A stretch of DNA of 64,000 bases, from contig CAVWSB010000006.1 in NCBI GenBank assembly GCA_963757565.1, forward strand, positions 496,001 through 560,000. The letters are read 5' to 3'. This document shows positions 44,462-51,815 of the stretch, in pieces (position 1 is the stretch's first letter; each line of letters starts with the position of its first letter). The notes beneath the pieces are model-generated. The model did no database searches. It was given only the letters and a program-made list of their open reading frames with translations, and was not told the origin of the DNA. The stretch comes from PALSA-894 sp963757565 (GTDB lineage Bacteria > Pseudomonadota > Alphaproteobacteria > Rhizobiales > Xanthobacteraceae). Made by a program: the position numbers and the translations under genes.

Positions 44462-45343
44462 TCAGACTTTCTTCCGCACCGTCTCGCCGAAAATTCCCGA
44501 CGGCATGAACAGCAGCACCACCAGCACCACCACATAGGCGGCGATGTCCTTGAAGCCTTCCGGCAGATAGAAGCCCGACAGTGCCTCCACGATGCCGATG
44601 ATCAGACCGCCGACAACCGCGCCCGGCACGCTGCCGAAGCCGCCGACCACGGCGGCGGGAAATGCCTTCAGCCCGATGAAGCCCATGTTCGAGTGCACGA
44701 ACGCGACTGGCGCCAACAGAATGCCGCCGAACGCCGCGACACTGGCCGCCAACCCCCAGATCAACATGTTCACGCGCCGGACCGGGATCCCCATGTAATA
44801 CGCGGCGAGCTGGTTCTGTGAGGTCGCCTGCATGGCGAGGCCCAGCCGCGCGAAGCGAAAGAACACGTAGAGCGCCAGACACAGCGCCGCGGTCAGCGCG
44901 ATGGTCGCAAGCTGCTCGACCGCCAGCACCGCGCCGCCGAACCGCAGTACGGCGTCGCCAAACGGCGTCTTCAGCGAATAGGTCTCGGTGCCCCAGCCCG
45001 GCACCATGGTGACGGCGCCACGCAGCACGTAACCGACGCCGATGGTGATCATCACGACGGTGAAGGTCGGATAGCCGAGCACCGGACGGATCACGATGCG
45101 CTCGATCAGCATGCCGACCGCCGCCATCACGATCACGGCGAACAGGATCGTCGCCCAGTAGGGCAGACCCAGCACGGTATTCGCGGTCAGCCCGAAGAAC
45201 GCCCCGAGCATCATCAGGTCGCCCTGCGCGAAGTTGACCGTCTCGGTCGCCTTGTAGATCAGCACGAAGCCGAGCGCGACGAGCGCGTACACGCAGCCCT
45301 GCGCGATGCCTGCAAGAGTGAGCTGCAGGATTTGGTAGAACAC
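44462..45343 (-). CDS. Branched-chain-type ABC permease (LivH-like)
   Basis: This 293-residue permease has GIAQGCVYALVALGFVLIYK, NFAQGDLMMLGAFFG and GGFGSVPGAVVGGLIIG, the LivH pattern. It is the first gene of the minus-strand importer operon; its promoter should lie in the 45344-45500 stretch, which also carries a decayed TetR gene on the other strand. Confidence 0.93.
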   Translation of the reverse strand: MFYQILQLTLAGIAQGCVYALVALGFVLIYKATETVNFAQGDLMMLGAFFGLTANTVLGLPYWATILFAVIVMAAVGMLIERIVIRPVLGYPTFTVVMITIGVGYVLRGAVTMVPGWGTETYSLKTPFGDAVLRFGGAVLAVEQLATIALTAALCLALYVFFRFARLGLAMQATSQNQLAAYYMGIPVRRVNMLIWGLAASVAAFGGILLAPVAFVHSNMGFIGLKAFPAAVVGGFGSVPGAVVGGLIIGIVEALSGFYLPEGFKDIAAYVVVLVVLLFMPSGIFGETVRKKV

Positions 45344-45429
45344 GCCCCCTCCCCGGTCTCGCCGACATTATTATGCGCGGATTTTTTTGAACTGTACCAA
45401 GCATTTGCTTTTTGGAAAACGCGGTCTTG

Positions 45430-45706
45430 GCGTTTGCTGTCATGAAATCCGTCCACAGCGCCGGGCGCTCGCTGGCACCCACAAATCGGCGGCGCATCGT
45501 GATGCTGAAGGACCGCTACGACGCGCTGTGGCAGCCGGTCATCGACGAACTCAACGTGCGGGTTCCATATCGGGCGATGCACACTCACGCGTCTGCTGAT
45601 CTTCGGCGCTGCGAACTGGGCCGGAACATGGTATCGCGCGGGTGGCCAGCTTTCGCTCGATGAGATCGCGGAGGGTACGGCGCGGTTGTTCCTGCAAGGG
45701 ACATGA
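45430..45706 (+). pseudogene. TetR-family regulator remnant (C-terminal part only)
   Basis: One frame near 45500 reads VMLKDRYDALWQPVIDEL, and a different frame from about 45580 reads LTRLLIFGAANWAGTWYRAG and LSLDEIAEGTARLFLQG, ending at a TGA at 45704. Together these match the ligand-binding C-terminus of TetR regulators. No helix-turn-helix precedes them, and at least one frame change (probably two missing bases near 45560 and 45585) separates the pieces. The stop overlaps the MFS gene start, so this was once an intact regulator upstream of, and probably coupled to, the transporter. Confidence 0.6.
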
Positions 45707-47022
45707 TGAATTCCGATTCGCCTTCCCCATCACGCCTAGCGCGCCTGCCGGTGTTCTACGGCTGGATCATTGTGGCGGCGGCCTTTGTCACCATGGCCTT
45801 CGGCGTGAACGCGCGCACCGCGTTCTCGCTGCTGTTTCCGCCAATCCTCGACGAATACGGCTGGGACCGCGCGATCGTCGCCGGCGTATTTTCGTTCGGT
45901 TTCTTCAGCTCAGCGCTGGTTAGCCCGTTCGTCGGCCGCATGGTGGACCTGAAGGGCCCGCGCCTCGTGGTCGAGGCGGGTGTTGCGGCCGTGGTCGCAG
46001 GACTCTGCCTTGCGACCTTCGCGCGCGAAGTCTGGCAGCTTTATGCGACCCTCGGCGTGCTCGTCGGCATCGGCGGCAACTTGCTCGGCTACGGCGTCCA
46101 GTCCGTCGTGCTGCCGGCCTGGTTCGTGCGCAAGCGCGGGCTCGCGATCGGTATCGCGTTCTCCGGTGTCGGGATCGGATCGATCGTGCTGCTGCCGTGG
46201 ATGCAGATTTTGATCGCGCGCGACGGGTGGCGCTGGGCCTGTTTCTCGCTGGCGCTGATCAGCGCCGCGGTTTTGTTTCCGCTCAACCTTTTGCTGCGCC
46301 GCAGCCCGCAGGATATCGGTCTCTATCCCGACGGTGATGCGGCGCCGACGGAAGCCAGCACGCGCGCTGCCCGCCGCAATATCGTTGACGCCGAATGGGC
46401 CGCAACGGTCTGGACACTCGCGCGCGCGGCTCGTACCGGCCGCTTCTGGTGGATTGGGCTTGGCTACTTCGGCATCCTCTACGCTTGGTATGCGGTCCAG
46501 GTGCACCAGACCAAGTACCTGATCGAGATCGGCGTTCCGCCGATGGAAGCCGCATGGGCTCTGGGCCTGGTCAGCCTCGTCGGCGTGCCCGGGCAGATCG
46601 TGTTTGGCCACGTGTCGGATCGCATCGGGCGTGAATGGGCCTGGGCCATTGGCTGTCTCGGCTTCGTAATCTGTTTTCTGGCGCTGATCGCGCTGCAGGC
46701 CGGCAACAATCCCGTGCTGCTTTACGGAATGATCCTAGCGCAGGGCTTTCTCGGTTATTCGGCAACTGCCGTGCTCGGCCCGATTGTTGCGGAGATCTTC
46801 GAAGGCCCGCACTTCGGCGCAATCTTCGGCACCTTGATGGTGTTCGCCATTAGCGGCGGCGCGGTCGGTCCGTGGCTCACCGGGCTGCTCCATGATCAGA
46901 CCGGTAACTACAACGCAGCCTTCTGGATCGCGCTCGCATTCAGCGTCCTGTCAGCGGTCGCGATCTTCATCGCTGGCCCACGCAACGTGCGCCATGTGGC
47001 AGGACAGTTGCCGAAAGCCTGA
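45703..47022 (+). CDS. MFS transporter
   Basis: This 439-residue protein has about twelve hydrophobic helices. It contains the cytoplasmic-loop motif FVGRMVDLKGPRLVVE between helices 2 and 3 and a second GHVSDRIGREWAWAIG loop between helices 8 and 9. The N-terminus (LPVFYGWIIVAAAFVTMAFG) resembles the monocarboxylate/oxalate-formate antiporter group. Starts at 45703 and 45706 are both possible; AAGGGA favours the second. The substrate is unknown. Confidence 0.88.
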   Translation: MMNSDSPSPSRLARLPVFYGWIIVAAAFVTMAFGVNARTAFSLLFPPILDEYGWDRAIVAGVFSFGFFSSALVSPFVGRMVDLKGPRLVVEAGVAAVVAGLCLATFAREVWQLYATLGVLVGIGGNLLGYGVQSVVLPAWFVRKRGLAIGIAFSGVGIGSIVLLPWMQILIARDGWRWACFSLALISAAVLFPLNLLLRRSPQDIGLYPDGDAAPTEASTRAARRNIVDAEWAATVWTLARAARTGRFWWIGLGYFGILYAWYAVQVHQTKYLIEIGVPPMEAAWALGLVSLVGVPGQIVFGHVSDRIGREWAWAIGCLGFVICFLALIALQAGNNPVLLYGMILAQGFLGYSATAVLGPIVAEIFEGPHFGAIFGTLMVFAISGGAVGPWLTGLLHDQTGNYNAAFWIALAFSVLSAVAIFIAGPRNVRHVAGQLPKA

Positions 47023-47064
47023 CGAGCCAATTTGTGCAGGGCTGGCTCGCTGAGCGAGCGTCAT

Positions 47065-47099
47065 GAAAAAAAGGACGCGCACCCAAGTGCGCGCCCTTT
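47065..47099 (-). terminator. Intrinsic terminator after the small gene at 47118
   Basis: On the minus strand a 12-bp stem (one mismatch) with a four-base loop, built on GTGCGCG / CGCGCAC-type arms, is followed by seven T residues (A-run at 47066-47072 on the plus strand). It lies about 20 bases after the stop of the minus-strand gene. Confidence 0.85.
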
Positions 47100-47117
47100 C
47101 CGAGAAACAAGTATTCG

Positions 47118-47294
47118 TTAGTGGCCGGTTCCGGGCTTGCTGGTCTTCGGGTCCTTGCCATCCTCGATACGGCCCTCGTTGCGAAGGTCGCGGCCTTCCT
47201 GCGCTTTCTTCTGGCTCTCAGGCGATTTGCCGTGCTCGTAAGCTTCTTCCTTCACGAAGCCGGCCGCCTCTTTGATCTCACCCTTGATGCTCAT
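47118..47294 (-). CDS. Small hydrophilic protein, CsbD/LEA-like
   Basis: A 58-residue frame starts MSIKGEIKEAAGFVKEEAY and ends KDPKTSKPGTGH. It is very charged, with no hydrophobic segment, reminiscent of CsbD or LEA-type stress proteins, though a strict family match cannot be claimed. GGAG lies eight bases before the ATG at 47294, and a strong terminator follows the stop, so it is a single-gene transcript. The following 264 bases to the tRNA hold nothing recognisable. Confidence 0.75.
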   Translation of the reverse strand: MSIKGEIKEAAGFVKEEAYEHGKSPESQKKAQEGRDLRNEGRIEDGKDPKTSKPGTGH

Positions 47295-47558
47295 GGAAAT
47301 GCTCCAATTTTCGTCGTTGCGACGCTGGTGTTCCCATCAACTTTTGCTGCCCGGAATCGTTCCGGTTTGGAGCGCCCTGATCAACTGCATCCGGCCTATG
47401 GCGCTGTAAGCAATACAGCGGGACGAGGTCCGCGCGGCACCCGGTCGAAAGCCCCACCGCTGCACACAACGATGTGGAACTTTCAATCGCCATCGCCGGG
47501 CGACAGGGCGCGATGCTTGATGCCACCTCGTTCCCAATGCGTTCGCGTGAGGGAATGG

Positions 47559-47635
47559 TGGTAGCGGGAGAGGGACTTGAACCCCCGACCTACGGATTAT
47601 GATTCCGCCGCTCTAACCAGCTGAGCTACCCCGCC
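47559..47635 (-). tRNA. tRNA with CAU anticodon (probably elongator Met)
   Basis: A 77-base cloverleaf on the minus strand has acceptor arm GGCGGGG, TAGCTCAG, D-loop, anticodon CAT (plus-strand ATG at 47599-47601) in a loop ATCATAA, a TTCAAGTCC T-arm and encoded CCA. The first acceptor pair is a G-U wobble. The acceptor is unlike initiator tRNA; Met elongator is most likely, but Ile2 with lysidine-modified CAU cannot be excluded by eye. Confidence 0.92.
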
Positions 47636-47893
47636 ATCCTGGTATTTCAAGCACTTAGCCGCAGCGCCTTGTCCTTTTTGCTCTCTTTTTGCTCCGAGGA
47701 CAGCAAGCTGGCTCTGCGGAGCCGACGACATAGGCGAATGAGCTTGCAAAGAAAAGCCCTGCCGTTGCAAGGGCGGCCAACTTGGATCGCGCGGTAGGTG
47801 GGCATCGCTCATAACCCCGCCCCTAGCGGCTGGACTACTCGGCGAAGATATGAGAACAGAACGCGAACATCGTCATGCCATCAGAGGCCGCAG

Positions 47894-48136
47894 ATGCCCG
47901 CTGAGAACCCCCAATCGGTGCAGGACGATGCTCTCGAAACCGGCGTCACCCACGCAATCGCGGCGTGTGATGGAGATCTACGCGCTGCGATCCGCGCCCT
48001 GGTCGTCGCGAACAATTTCCTGAACGTGCAGACCGAGGCGCTAAGCGCGGAGCTTGAAGAGGCTTGGAAGTGGATATCGCCCGGCTTCTCACGCCAAAAG
48101 CGAACGCGCCGAATCAAGAGTGGTGACCCCGATTAG
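47894..48136 (+). CDS. Small hypothetical protein
   Basis: This 80-residue protein starts at the ATG at 47894. It contains THAIAACDGDLRAAIRALVV followed by NNFLNVQTEALSAELEEAWK, a helical pair that I recall from short conserved hypothetical proteins in Bradyrhizobiaceae. No known domain is recognised. It is the first gene of a run of small open frames after the tRNA. The 258 bases between the tRNA and this gene show no other feature. Confidence 0.65.
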   Translation: MPAENPQSVQDDALETGVTHAIAACDGDLRAAIRALVVANNFLNVQTEALSAELEEAWKWISPGFSRQKRTRRIKSGDPD

Positions 48137-48187
48137 GCGCTGGAACTGATAGCTCTGTGTCGCTTTGTGTCGCCACAGGAGGCCGTC

Positions 48188-48355
48188 ATGCACAAGTGCG
48201 TCGATTACTTGCGTGACTTAGCAACTCGGTTGCGGGCCATCTCTCGCTCTTGCTTTGACCTCGGGGCGTCTGGCGAGATGAGGCGCACCGCAGCAGACCT
48301 CGAAGCGCACGCGCCTGACATCTGCCGCGATACCGATCACGCCCCGCAGCGCTAG
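48188..48355 (+). CDS. Small hypothetical protein
   Basis: This 55-residue frame starts at the ATG at 48188 with a perfect AGGAGG five bases upstream, the main support for its being real. The sequence (MHKCVDYLRDLATRLRAISR) looks helical. No family is recognised. The TAG stop shares a CTAG with the convergent DUF3606 gene. Confidence 0.6.
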   Translation: MHKCVDYLRDLATRLRAISRSCFDLGASGEMRRTAADLEAHAPDICRDTDHAPQR

Positions 48356-48534
48356 GCTGCCTTCCCAAGTTCCATGCGCACCGCCGCTGCTGAGCTGCCG
48401 ACTTTATCGATGGCCTTTTGCAGCTGCTCCGTCGATACACCCAAGTGCTTGGTCCAGTACTTCACCTCGTAGTCTTCGTGCATGTTGATCTTGCTGCTGT
48501 CGGGCTGGCCGCGATTGCCCTTGTCGTCTGACAT
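48352..48534 (-). CDS. DUF3606 family protein
   Basis: This 60-residue protein has MSDDKGNRGQPDSSKINMHE and YEVKYWTKHLGVSTEQLQKA, the DUF3606 pattern of short proteins in Rhizobiales. GGAGGA precedes the ATG. The fold is probably a small helical, DNA- or partner-binding domain; the function is unknown. It is encoded as a lone gene facing two plus-strand small genes. Confidence 0.85.
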   Translation of the reverse strand: MSDDKGNRGQPDSSKINMHEDYEVKYWTKHLGVSTEQLQKAIDKVGSSAAAVRMELGKAA

Positions 48535-48578
48535 GGTGTTCCTCCTAGTTGGCGGCCGGGAAACGACACACGCGCGGC

Positions 48579-48821
48579 ATGGTTCCGAGACTCGGATTCC
48601 TTAGAGCTCGCCTATATTTCTTGAATGGCGAAGCGAAGAAGCCGGCGGCGCACTGGCAGATAACACTCATCCGAGGGCGACTACCTGCACGCCTCGGCAC
48701 CGTGGAAGCACCTGATGCGGAGCGCGCAATCAAGAGGCTATCCGAGAATTTTCGATCAAACACCCGCAGCAGCAGAAGCGCGTTGCGGCGTATCAGGTCG
48801 CGTGATGCAAAAGCGGCCTAG
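48579..48821 (+). CDS. Small hypothetical protein
   Basis: The ATG at 48579 gives 80 residues; a TTG further upstream would extend it. The centre (HWQITLIRGRLPARLGTVEA, DAERAIKRLSENF) matches short conserved proteins of Rhizobiales as I recall them. No domain is named. The C-terminus is Arg/Ser-rich. Confidence 0.55.
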   Translation: MVPRLGFLRARLYFLNGEAKKPAAHWQITLIRGRLPARLGTVEAPDAERAIKRLSENFRSNTRSSRSALRRIRSRDAKAA

Positions 48822-49165
48822 CGATCAACCCACGCGGTGAACAGGCGGCCGACTAATTCAGTTCTAATTTAAAATCGCCGAGAACCACGCGCCTAAAGTT
48901 GACGCGACGATCGATCGTATCAGCGATCGCGTTCCTCTGATGCGCTTCGTTCTCAATCAGCTGACGACTGCTCACGCTAGGCGGCGGCGTCGCCCATGCG
49001 TAGCAGCTATCAGCAAACTAAAGAATGTACTCGGCATATCAATTCCTGTGCCACATTTCCAGATAATCATCGGTCTTCTCAATACTAGCGCATGATTTTT
49101 CTAATTACGGAACGGCGACGCCGCTTCGTCTGTTCACACTCAACAGAGAACCAGGAGTTCAAGTA
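48822..49165. other. Intergenic stretch without a recognisable gene
   Basis: The 344 bases are less GC-rich than the surroundings and hold no convincing reading frame. The last 15 bases contain AGGAG, the ribosome site of the repeat-protein gene at 49166. A promoter for that gene is expected here but no clear -35/-10 pair stands out. Confidence 0.5.
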
Positions 49166-49702
49166 ATGAGATTTGTTCCACTCGCCCTCTCAGCGGCAAT
49201 GATCGCCGGAAGTTGCTCACTCGCACTAGCGCAGGGTGCTGGAAGCAGCGTGAACCCGCACCGCGTTGGACGCGGTACGGATGCGAACCCAACCGGCATG
49301 CATACCAACCCGCGCCTCGGCAACAGCGCTGCCCGCCCGTCGCAGCGTAACCTCTCGCGCAGTGACAACGCGCGTTGGAACGGCCGTCGCGCCTACCAAG
49401 GCCAGTACTCGCAGAACAATGGTCGTTCCTGGAACGGCAACAACGGCTGGAACGGCAACAACGGCTGGAACGGCAACAACGGCTGGAATGGCGGCTACGC
49501 ATCAAACGGCTACGGAAACTGGAACCGCGGATATGGCGGCGGCTACGGTTATGGTGGCGGGTACGGTTTTGGTGGTGGGTACAACGGCGGCTCGTGGGGC
49601 GCCCCCGTCGGGCTCTCCTTCGGTGCCGGTCCCGCCTGGCGCGGCAGCAACGAGTGCTACGAAGATCTCGGCTACGGCCGCTACGAGTCGTGCGATTGGT
49701 AA
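49166..49702 (+). CDS. Secreted Asn/Gly-rich repeat protein
   Basis: This 178-residue protein has a Sec signal (MRFVPLALSAAMIAGSCSLA, cut near LAQG). The mature protein is rich in Asn, Gly, Tyr and Trp. After a short charged segment it carries NNGWNG-type repeats, then Gly-Tyr-Gly repeats (YGGGYGYGGGYGFGGGY), and it ends with two cysteines in ECYEDLGYGRYESCDW. Such proteins are extracellular or outer-surface, of low complexity and possibly assembly-prone. AGGAG is correctly placed and a terminator follows at 49790, so it is a single transcription unit. The function is unknown. Confidence 0.8.
   Translation: MRFVPLALSAAMIAGSCSLALAQGAGSSVNPHRVGRGTDANPTGMHTNPRLGNSAARPSQRNLSRSDNARWNGRRAYQGQYSQNNGRSWNGNNGWNGNNGWNGNNGWNGGYASNGYGNWNRGYGGGYGYGGGYGFGGGYNGGSWGAPVGLSFGAGPAWRGSNECYEDLGYGRYESCDW
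49430..49495 (+). repeat. 18-base coding tandem repeat
   Basis: The unit TGGAACGGCAACAACGGC occurs three times perfectly at 49430, 49448 and 49466, followed by a diverged partial copy from 49484. It encodes WNGNNG. Perfect copies suggest recent expansion by slippage. Confidence 0.9.
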
Positions 49703-49789
49703 ACCGCACTTCGATCTAACGACGCTAACGAGTTCGCAACGTCGGCACGTTACTGATTGGAAGCGAACGGTACCAGTTCTGGTGTAATG

Positions 49790-49826
49790 ACGGCCGCGCC
49801 TCGGGAGAGGACGCGGCCGTTTTCTT
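49790..49826 (+). terminator. Intrinsic terminator after the repeat-protein gene
   Basis: A nine-base stem ACGGCCGCG / CGCGGCCGT with a 13-base loop is followed by TTTTCTTCT. It lies about 90 bases after the stop of the gene at 49166, on its strand. Confidence 0.85.
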
Positions 49827-49845
49827 CTACGAGAGCGATATCAAG

Positions 49846-50028
49846 TCAGAGCGAATAACCTGCTCCTCGAAAGATCGCGAACACCGTCAGTGGGCCTAGC
49901 GCCATGATGATGCCGAGCAAGGTTCCAATCCGGTCACGCGTTTTCAGGGAGCCATCGGTAGGTGGGGCGGCGTGGCCACGCAAAACAGCGTGATAGGAGT
50001 CGGGGTCGGGGAGCTGATCGAGCGGCAT
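49846..50028 (-). CDS. Small single-span membrane protein
   Basis: A 60-residue frame with AAAGGA before the ATG. The N-terminal half is polar (MPLDQLPDPDSYHAVLRGHA); the C-terminal half, DRIGTLLGIIMALGPLTVFA and onward, is a likely membrane helix. No family is recognised. It is separated from the upstream small genes by about 73 bases. Confidence 0.6.
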   Translation of the reverse strand: MPLDQLPDPDSYHAVLRGHAAPPTDGSLKTRDRIGTLLGIIMALGPLTVFAIFRGAGYSL

Positions 50029-50101
50029 CGTCGTGTCCTTTCCTTTCGGAGAAAACCTTTCGAAGCCGCCAACGTTCCCAACGACGCTCGCTACAGGCCC
50101 T

Positions 50102-50375
50102 TTAGGCGATTGCTAATTGCTTCGCCTTGGGCGGACTGATGAGCACGTATCGAGTGTTGTTATCCGTGCCCATGCGCGTAGCGATCTCGTGGCCGACTTC
50201 GCGAAGCTCAAACACGTACCCCAAGTCGCAGCACCCGCCCCGCCTCCGGTATGCCGCCCATGATGGCCGTCACGTTGTCCACTTCACCCTGCTCTTCGAG
50301 ATAGCGAGCGATTGCGCGGAACTGCTTGGACGTGCGGCTGATGAGCTTCGCTTCGCTGATGAGGCTCAACAACAT
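50102..50375 (-). pseudogene. Small hypothetical protein, frame broken by +1
   Basis: From an ATG at 50375 a frame reads MLLSLISEAKLISRTSKQFR and RYLEEQGEVDNVTAIMGGIP, then stops out of frame. If one C of the CCCC at 50219-50222 is removed, it continues YVFELREVGHEIATRMGTDN and NTRYVLISPPKAKQLAIA to a TAA at 50102, about 90 residues in total. The length and even composition of both halves argue they belong together. The family is unknown. Confidence 0.55.
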
Positions 50376-50491
50376 TGAAGTGCTTTAGAGCCAGGACGAT
50401 TAGGATGCCCAACCAAGAGCCAATGTAGGCGCAGGTCGCGCGTTTGTACCATCCGTCCACCCCTGTCGTATTCGCTATCGATTGAGGTCAT
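50376..50491 (-). pseudogene. Possible tiny membrane protein, frame broken by +1
   Basis: An ATG at 50491 overlaps the stop of the upstream 154-residue gene (ATGA), a sign of coupling. The frame begins MTSIDSEYD; after correcting one extra base in the GGGG at about 50460 it reads DGWYKRATCAYIGSWLGILI VLALKHF, a clear membrane helix. The C-terminal limit is uncertain. Low confidence; the hydrophobic helix and coupling are the only support. Confidence 0.35.
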
Positions 50492-50952
50492 ATCCGGGAC
50501 GGAGGAAACGGACTGTCTTCGGGCGAAATCTCCGGGGTCTTTTCGTCACGCTCGCCGACGAACGGGTCGCCGCCCTCGAACAATTTCTCCAAGTCGATCT
50601 TCATTGCGCGATAGGCGCGGTGTGCATCGACCGGCACAGCTGACGACTTCGACGGCATGGCGCGGTACTCGGTGTCGAGCTTCTGACCTGTCTTCGTGAT
50701 CGTGATGTCGTACTCTTTCGGGTCACCCCAGTCCTCGCTCATCACAAGGTCTTCGAGCGGTCCCTGAATGCGGGCCTGTGTGATTTCCAGCACCTGCAAC
50801 TTCGCGTCGCGGTAACTCCACACACCTAAAGCCCAGAAATGCTTCTCCTTGTCGCCGTCGCGGATGTCTTCAGGCACGGTGTCCGGTCGCTCGCAGTCCG
50901 AAAGGGTGTCAAGCAATCGGATTCGTACCCGTTTCGACCTCGCCGGTGACAT
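50488..50952 (-). CDS. Hypothetical protein
   Basis: This 154-residue frame has no signal or membrane segment. It includes FWALGVWSYRDAKLQVLEIT, VMSEDWGDPKEYDITITKTG and YRAMPSKSSAVP, and ends in a proline-rich tail. The middle has a beta-rich look, but I do not recognise the family. The ATG at 50952 overlaps the DUF6494 gene by 44 bases; a shorter start cannot be excluded. It lies among small conserved genes. Confidence 0.6.
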   Translation of the reverse strand: MSPARSKRVRIRLLDTLSDCERPDTVPEDIRDGDKEKHFWALGVWSYRDAKLQVLEITQARIQGPLEDLVMSEDWGDPKEYDITITKTGQKLDTEYRAMPSKSSAVPVDAHRAYRAMKIDLEKLFEGGDPFVGERDEKTPEISPEDSPFPPSRI

Positions 50953-51127
50953 CGAAAGTCAGGTTCACGCCGCCCACAGTGAACGTCGCCTTGGCGGGAA
51001 GCGCGCCGGCCGTGAGTCTGCCATTCGCCTCCGCATCCCGCACGGCCTGCTCGATTTCGCGCTGGGCCGTCACCCCCACCTTCTTGAGGAACTTGCGCAC
51101 GCTCATGTTGAAGGCGTCTTCGTTCAT
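50909..51127 (-). CDS. DUF6494 family protein
   Basis: The ATG at 51127 is chosen because AAGGAG lies six bases upstream; an in-frame ATG two codons earlier is not ruled out. The 72-residue protein reads MNEDAFNMSVRKFLKKVGVT, QREIEQAVRDAEANGRL and a C-terminal beta segment (ATFTVGGVNLTFDVTGE), the DUF6494 pattern. It is about 30 bases downstream of the pmtA stop on the same strand. The function is unknown. Confidence 0.8.
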   Translation of the reverse strand: MNEDAFNMSVRKFLKKVGVTAQREIEQAVRDAEANGRLTAGALPAKATFTVGGVNLTFDVTGEVETGTNPIA

Positions 51128-51156
51128 GGTCATCTCCTTGGCCAAGCCATCCGTGC

Positions 51157-51798
51157 TCAGCTGGCCTTGCCGTAACGGATCAGGGAAAAGTGGCCGAGCG
51201 GCGGCATCGGGCGCCGTTCGATGAAGCGGATCGCCGGGGTGCGATCCTGCCAGGCGGTGAGCCGCCCCCAAGGGAACTCGGGGCGCCAGCCGAGCCGGCG
51301 CGCGACCGGCGCGAACGCAAGCTCGAACATTTTGCGCGCGCCCTGCTCCGCACCGATGTGGTTCACCAGAACGATCTCGCCACCGGGCTTGAGCACCCGC
51401 GCGAACTCGTCGAGCGTCGCTTCCGGATCGGGTACCGCGGTGATGACGTACTGCGCGACGATCACGTCGAACGTGGCGTCGGGAAACGCCAAATGCTTTG
51501 CGTCCATCACGGCAAGCGCCTCGACGTTGGACAGTCCATGCTCGGTGACGCGCTCGGCCGCCTTGCGCAGCATCGGCGCCGAAATGTCGATGCCGACGAG
51601 CCTGTTGCTGCGCGCATAATCGGGGAGCGAGATGCCGGTCCCTACGCCGACCTCGAGGATGCGCCCGCCGACGCGCTCGGCCGCCGCGATCGAGGCTTTG
51701 CGGCCCGCGTCGAACACCTTGCCGAACACGATGTCGTAGACCGGCGCCCAGCGCGCATAGGCTCTTTCGACCGCGCCCCGATCGAGACTGTCCGCCAT
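51157..51798 (-). CDS. pmtA: Phosphatidylethanolamine N-methyltransferase, PmtA type
   Basis: This 213-residue class I SAM-dependent methyltransferase has motif I LEVGVGTGISLPDY, then GIDISAPMLRKAAERV, VMDAKHLAFPDATFDVIVAQ and VLVNHIGAEQGARKMFE. The C-terminal GWRPEFPWGRL and RRPMPPLGHFSLIRYG are characteristic of the Rhodobacter/rhizobial PmtA that methylates phosphatidylethanolamine three times to phosphatidylcholine. It is transcribed with mnmA (18 bases apart). Confidence 0.88.
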   Translation of the reverse strand: MADSLDRGAVERAYARWAPVYDIVFGKVFDAGRKASIAAAERVGGRILEVGVGTGISLPDYARSNRLVGIDISAPMLRKAAERVTEHGLSNVEALAVMDAKHLAFPDATFDVIVAQYVITAVPDPEATLDEFARVLKPGGEIVLVNHIGAEQGARKMFELAFAPVARRLGWRPEFPWGRLTAWQDRTPAIRFIERRPMPPLGHFSLIRYGKAS

Positions 51799-51815
51799 CG
51801 CCCCTCTGCCCGCAC

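Noticed and set aside
49430..49495. Short repeats as a CRISPR array
   Set aside because: The units are head-to-tail without spacers and encode an in-frame peptide repeat.
50127..50378. 83-codon plus-strand frame
   Set aside because: It is antisense to the better-supported repaired minus-strand frame at 50102-50375 and has no ribosome site.
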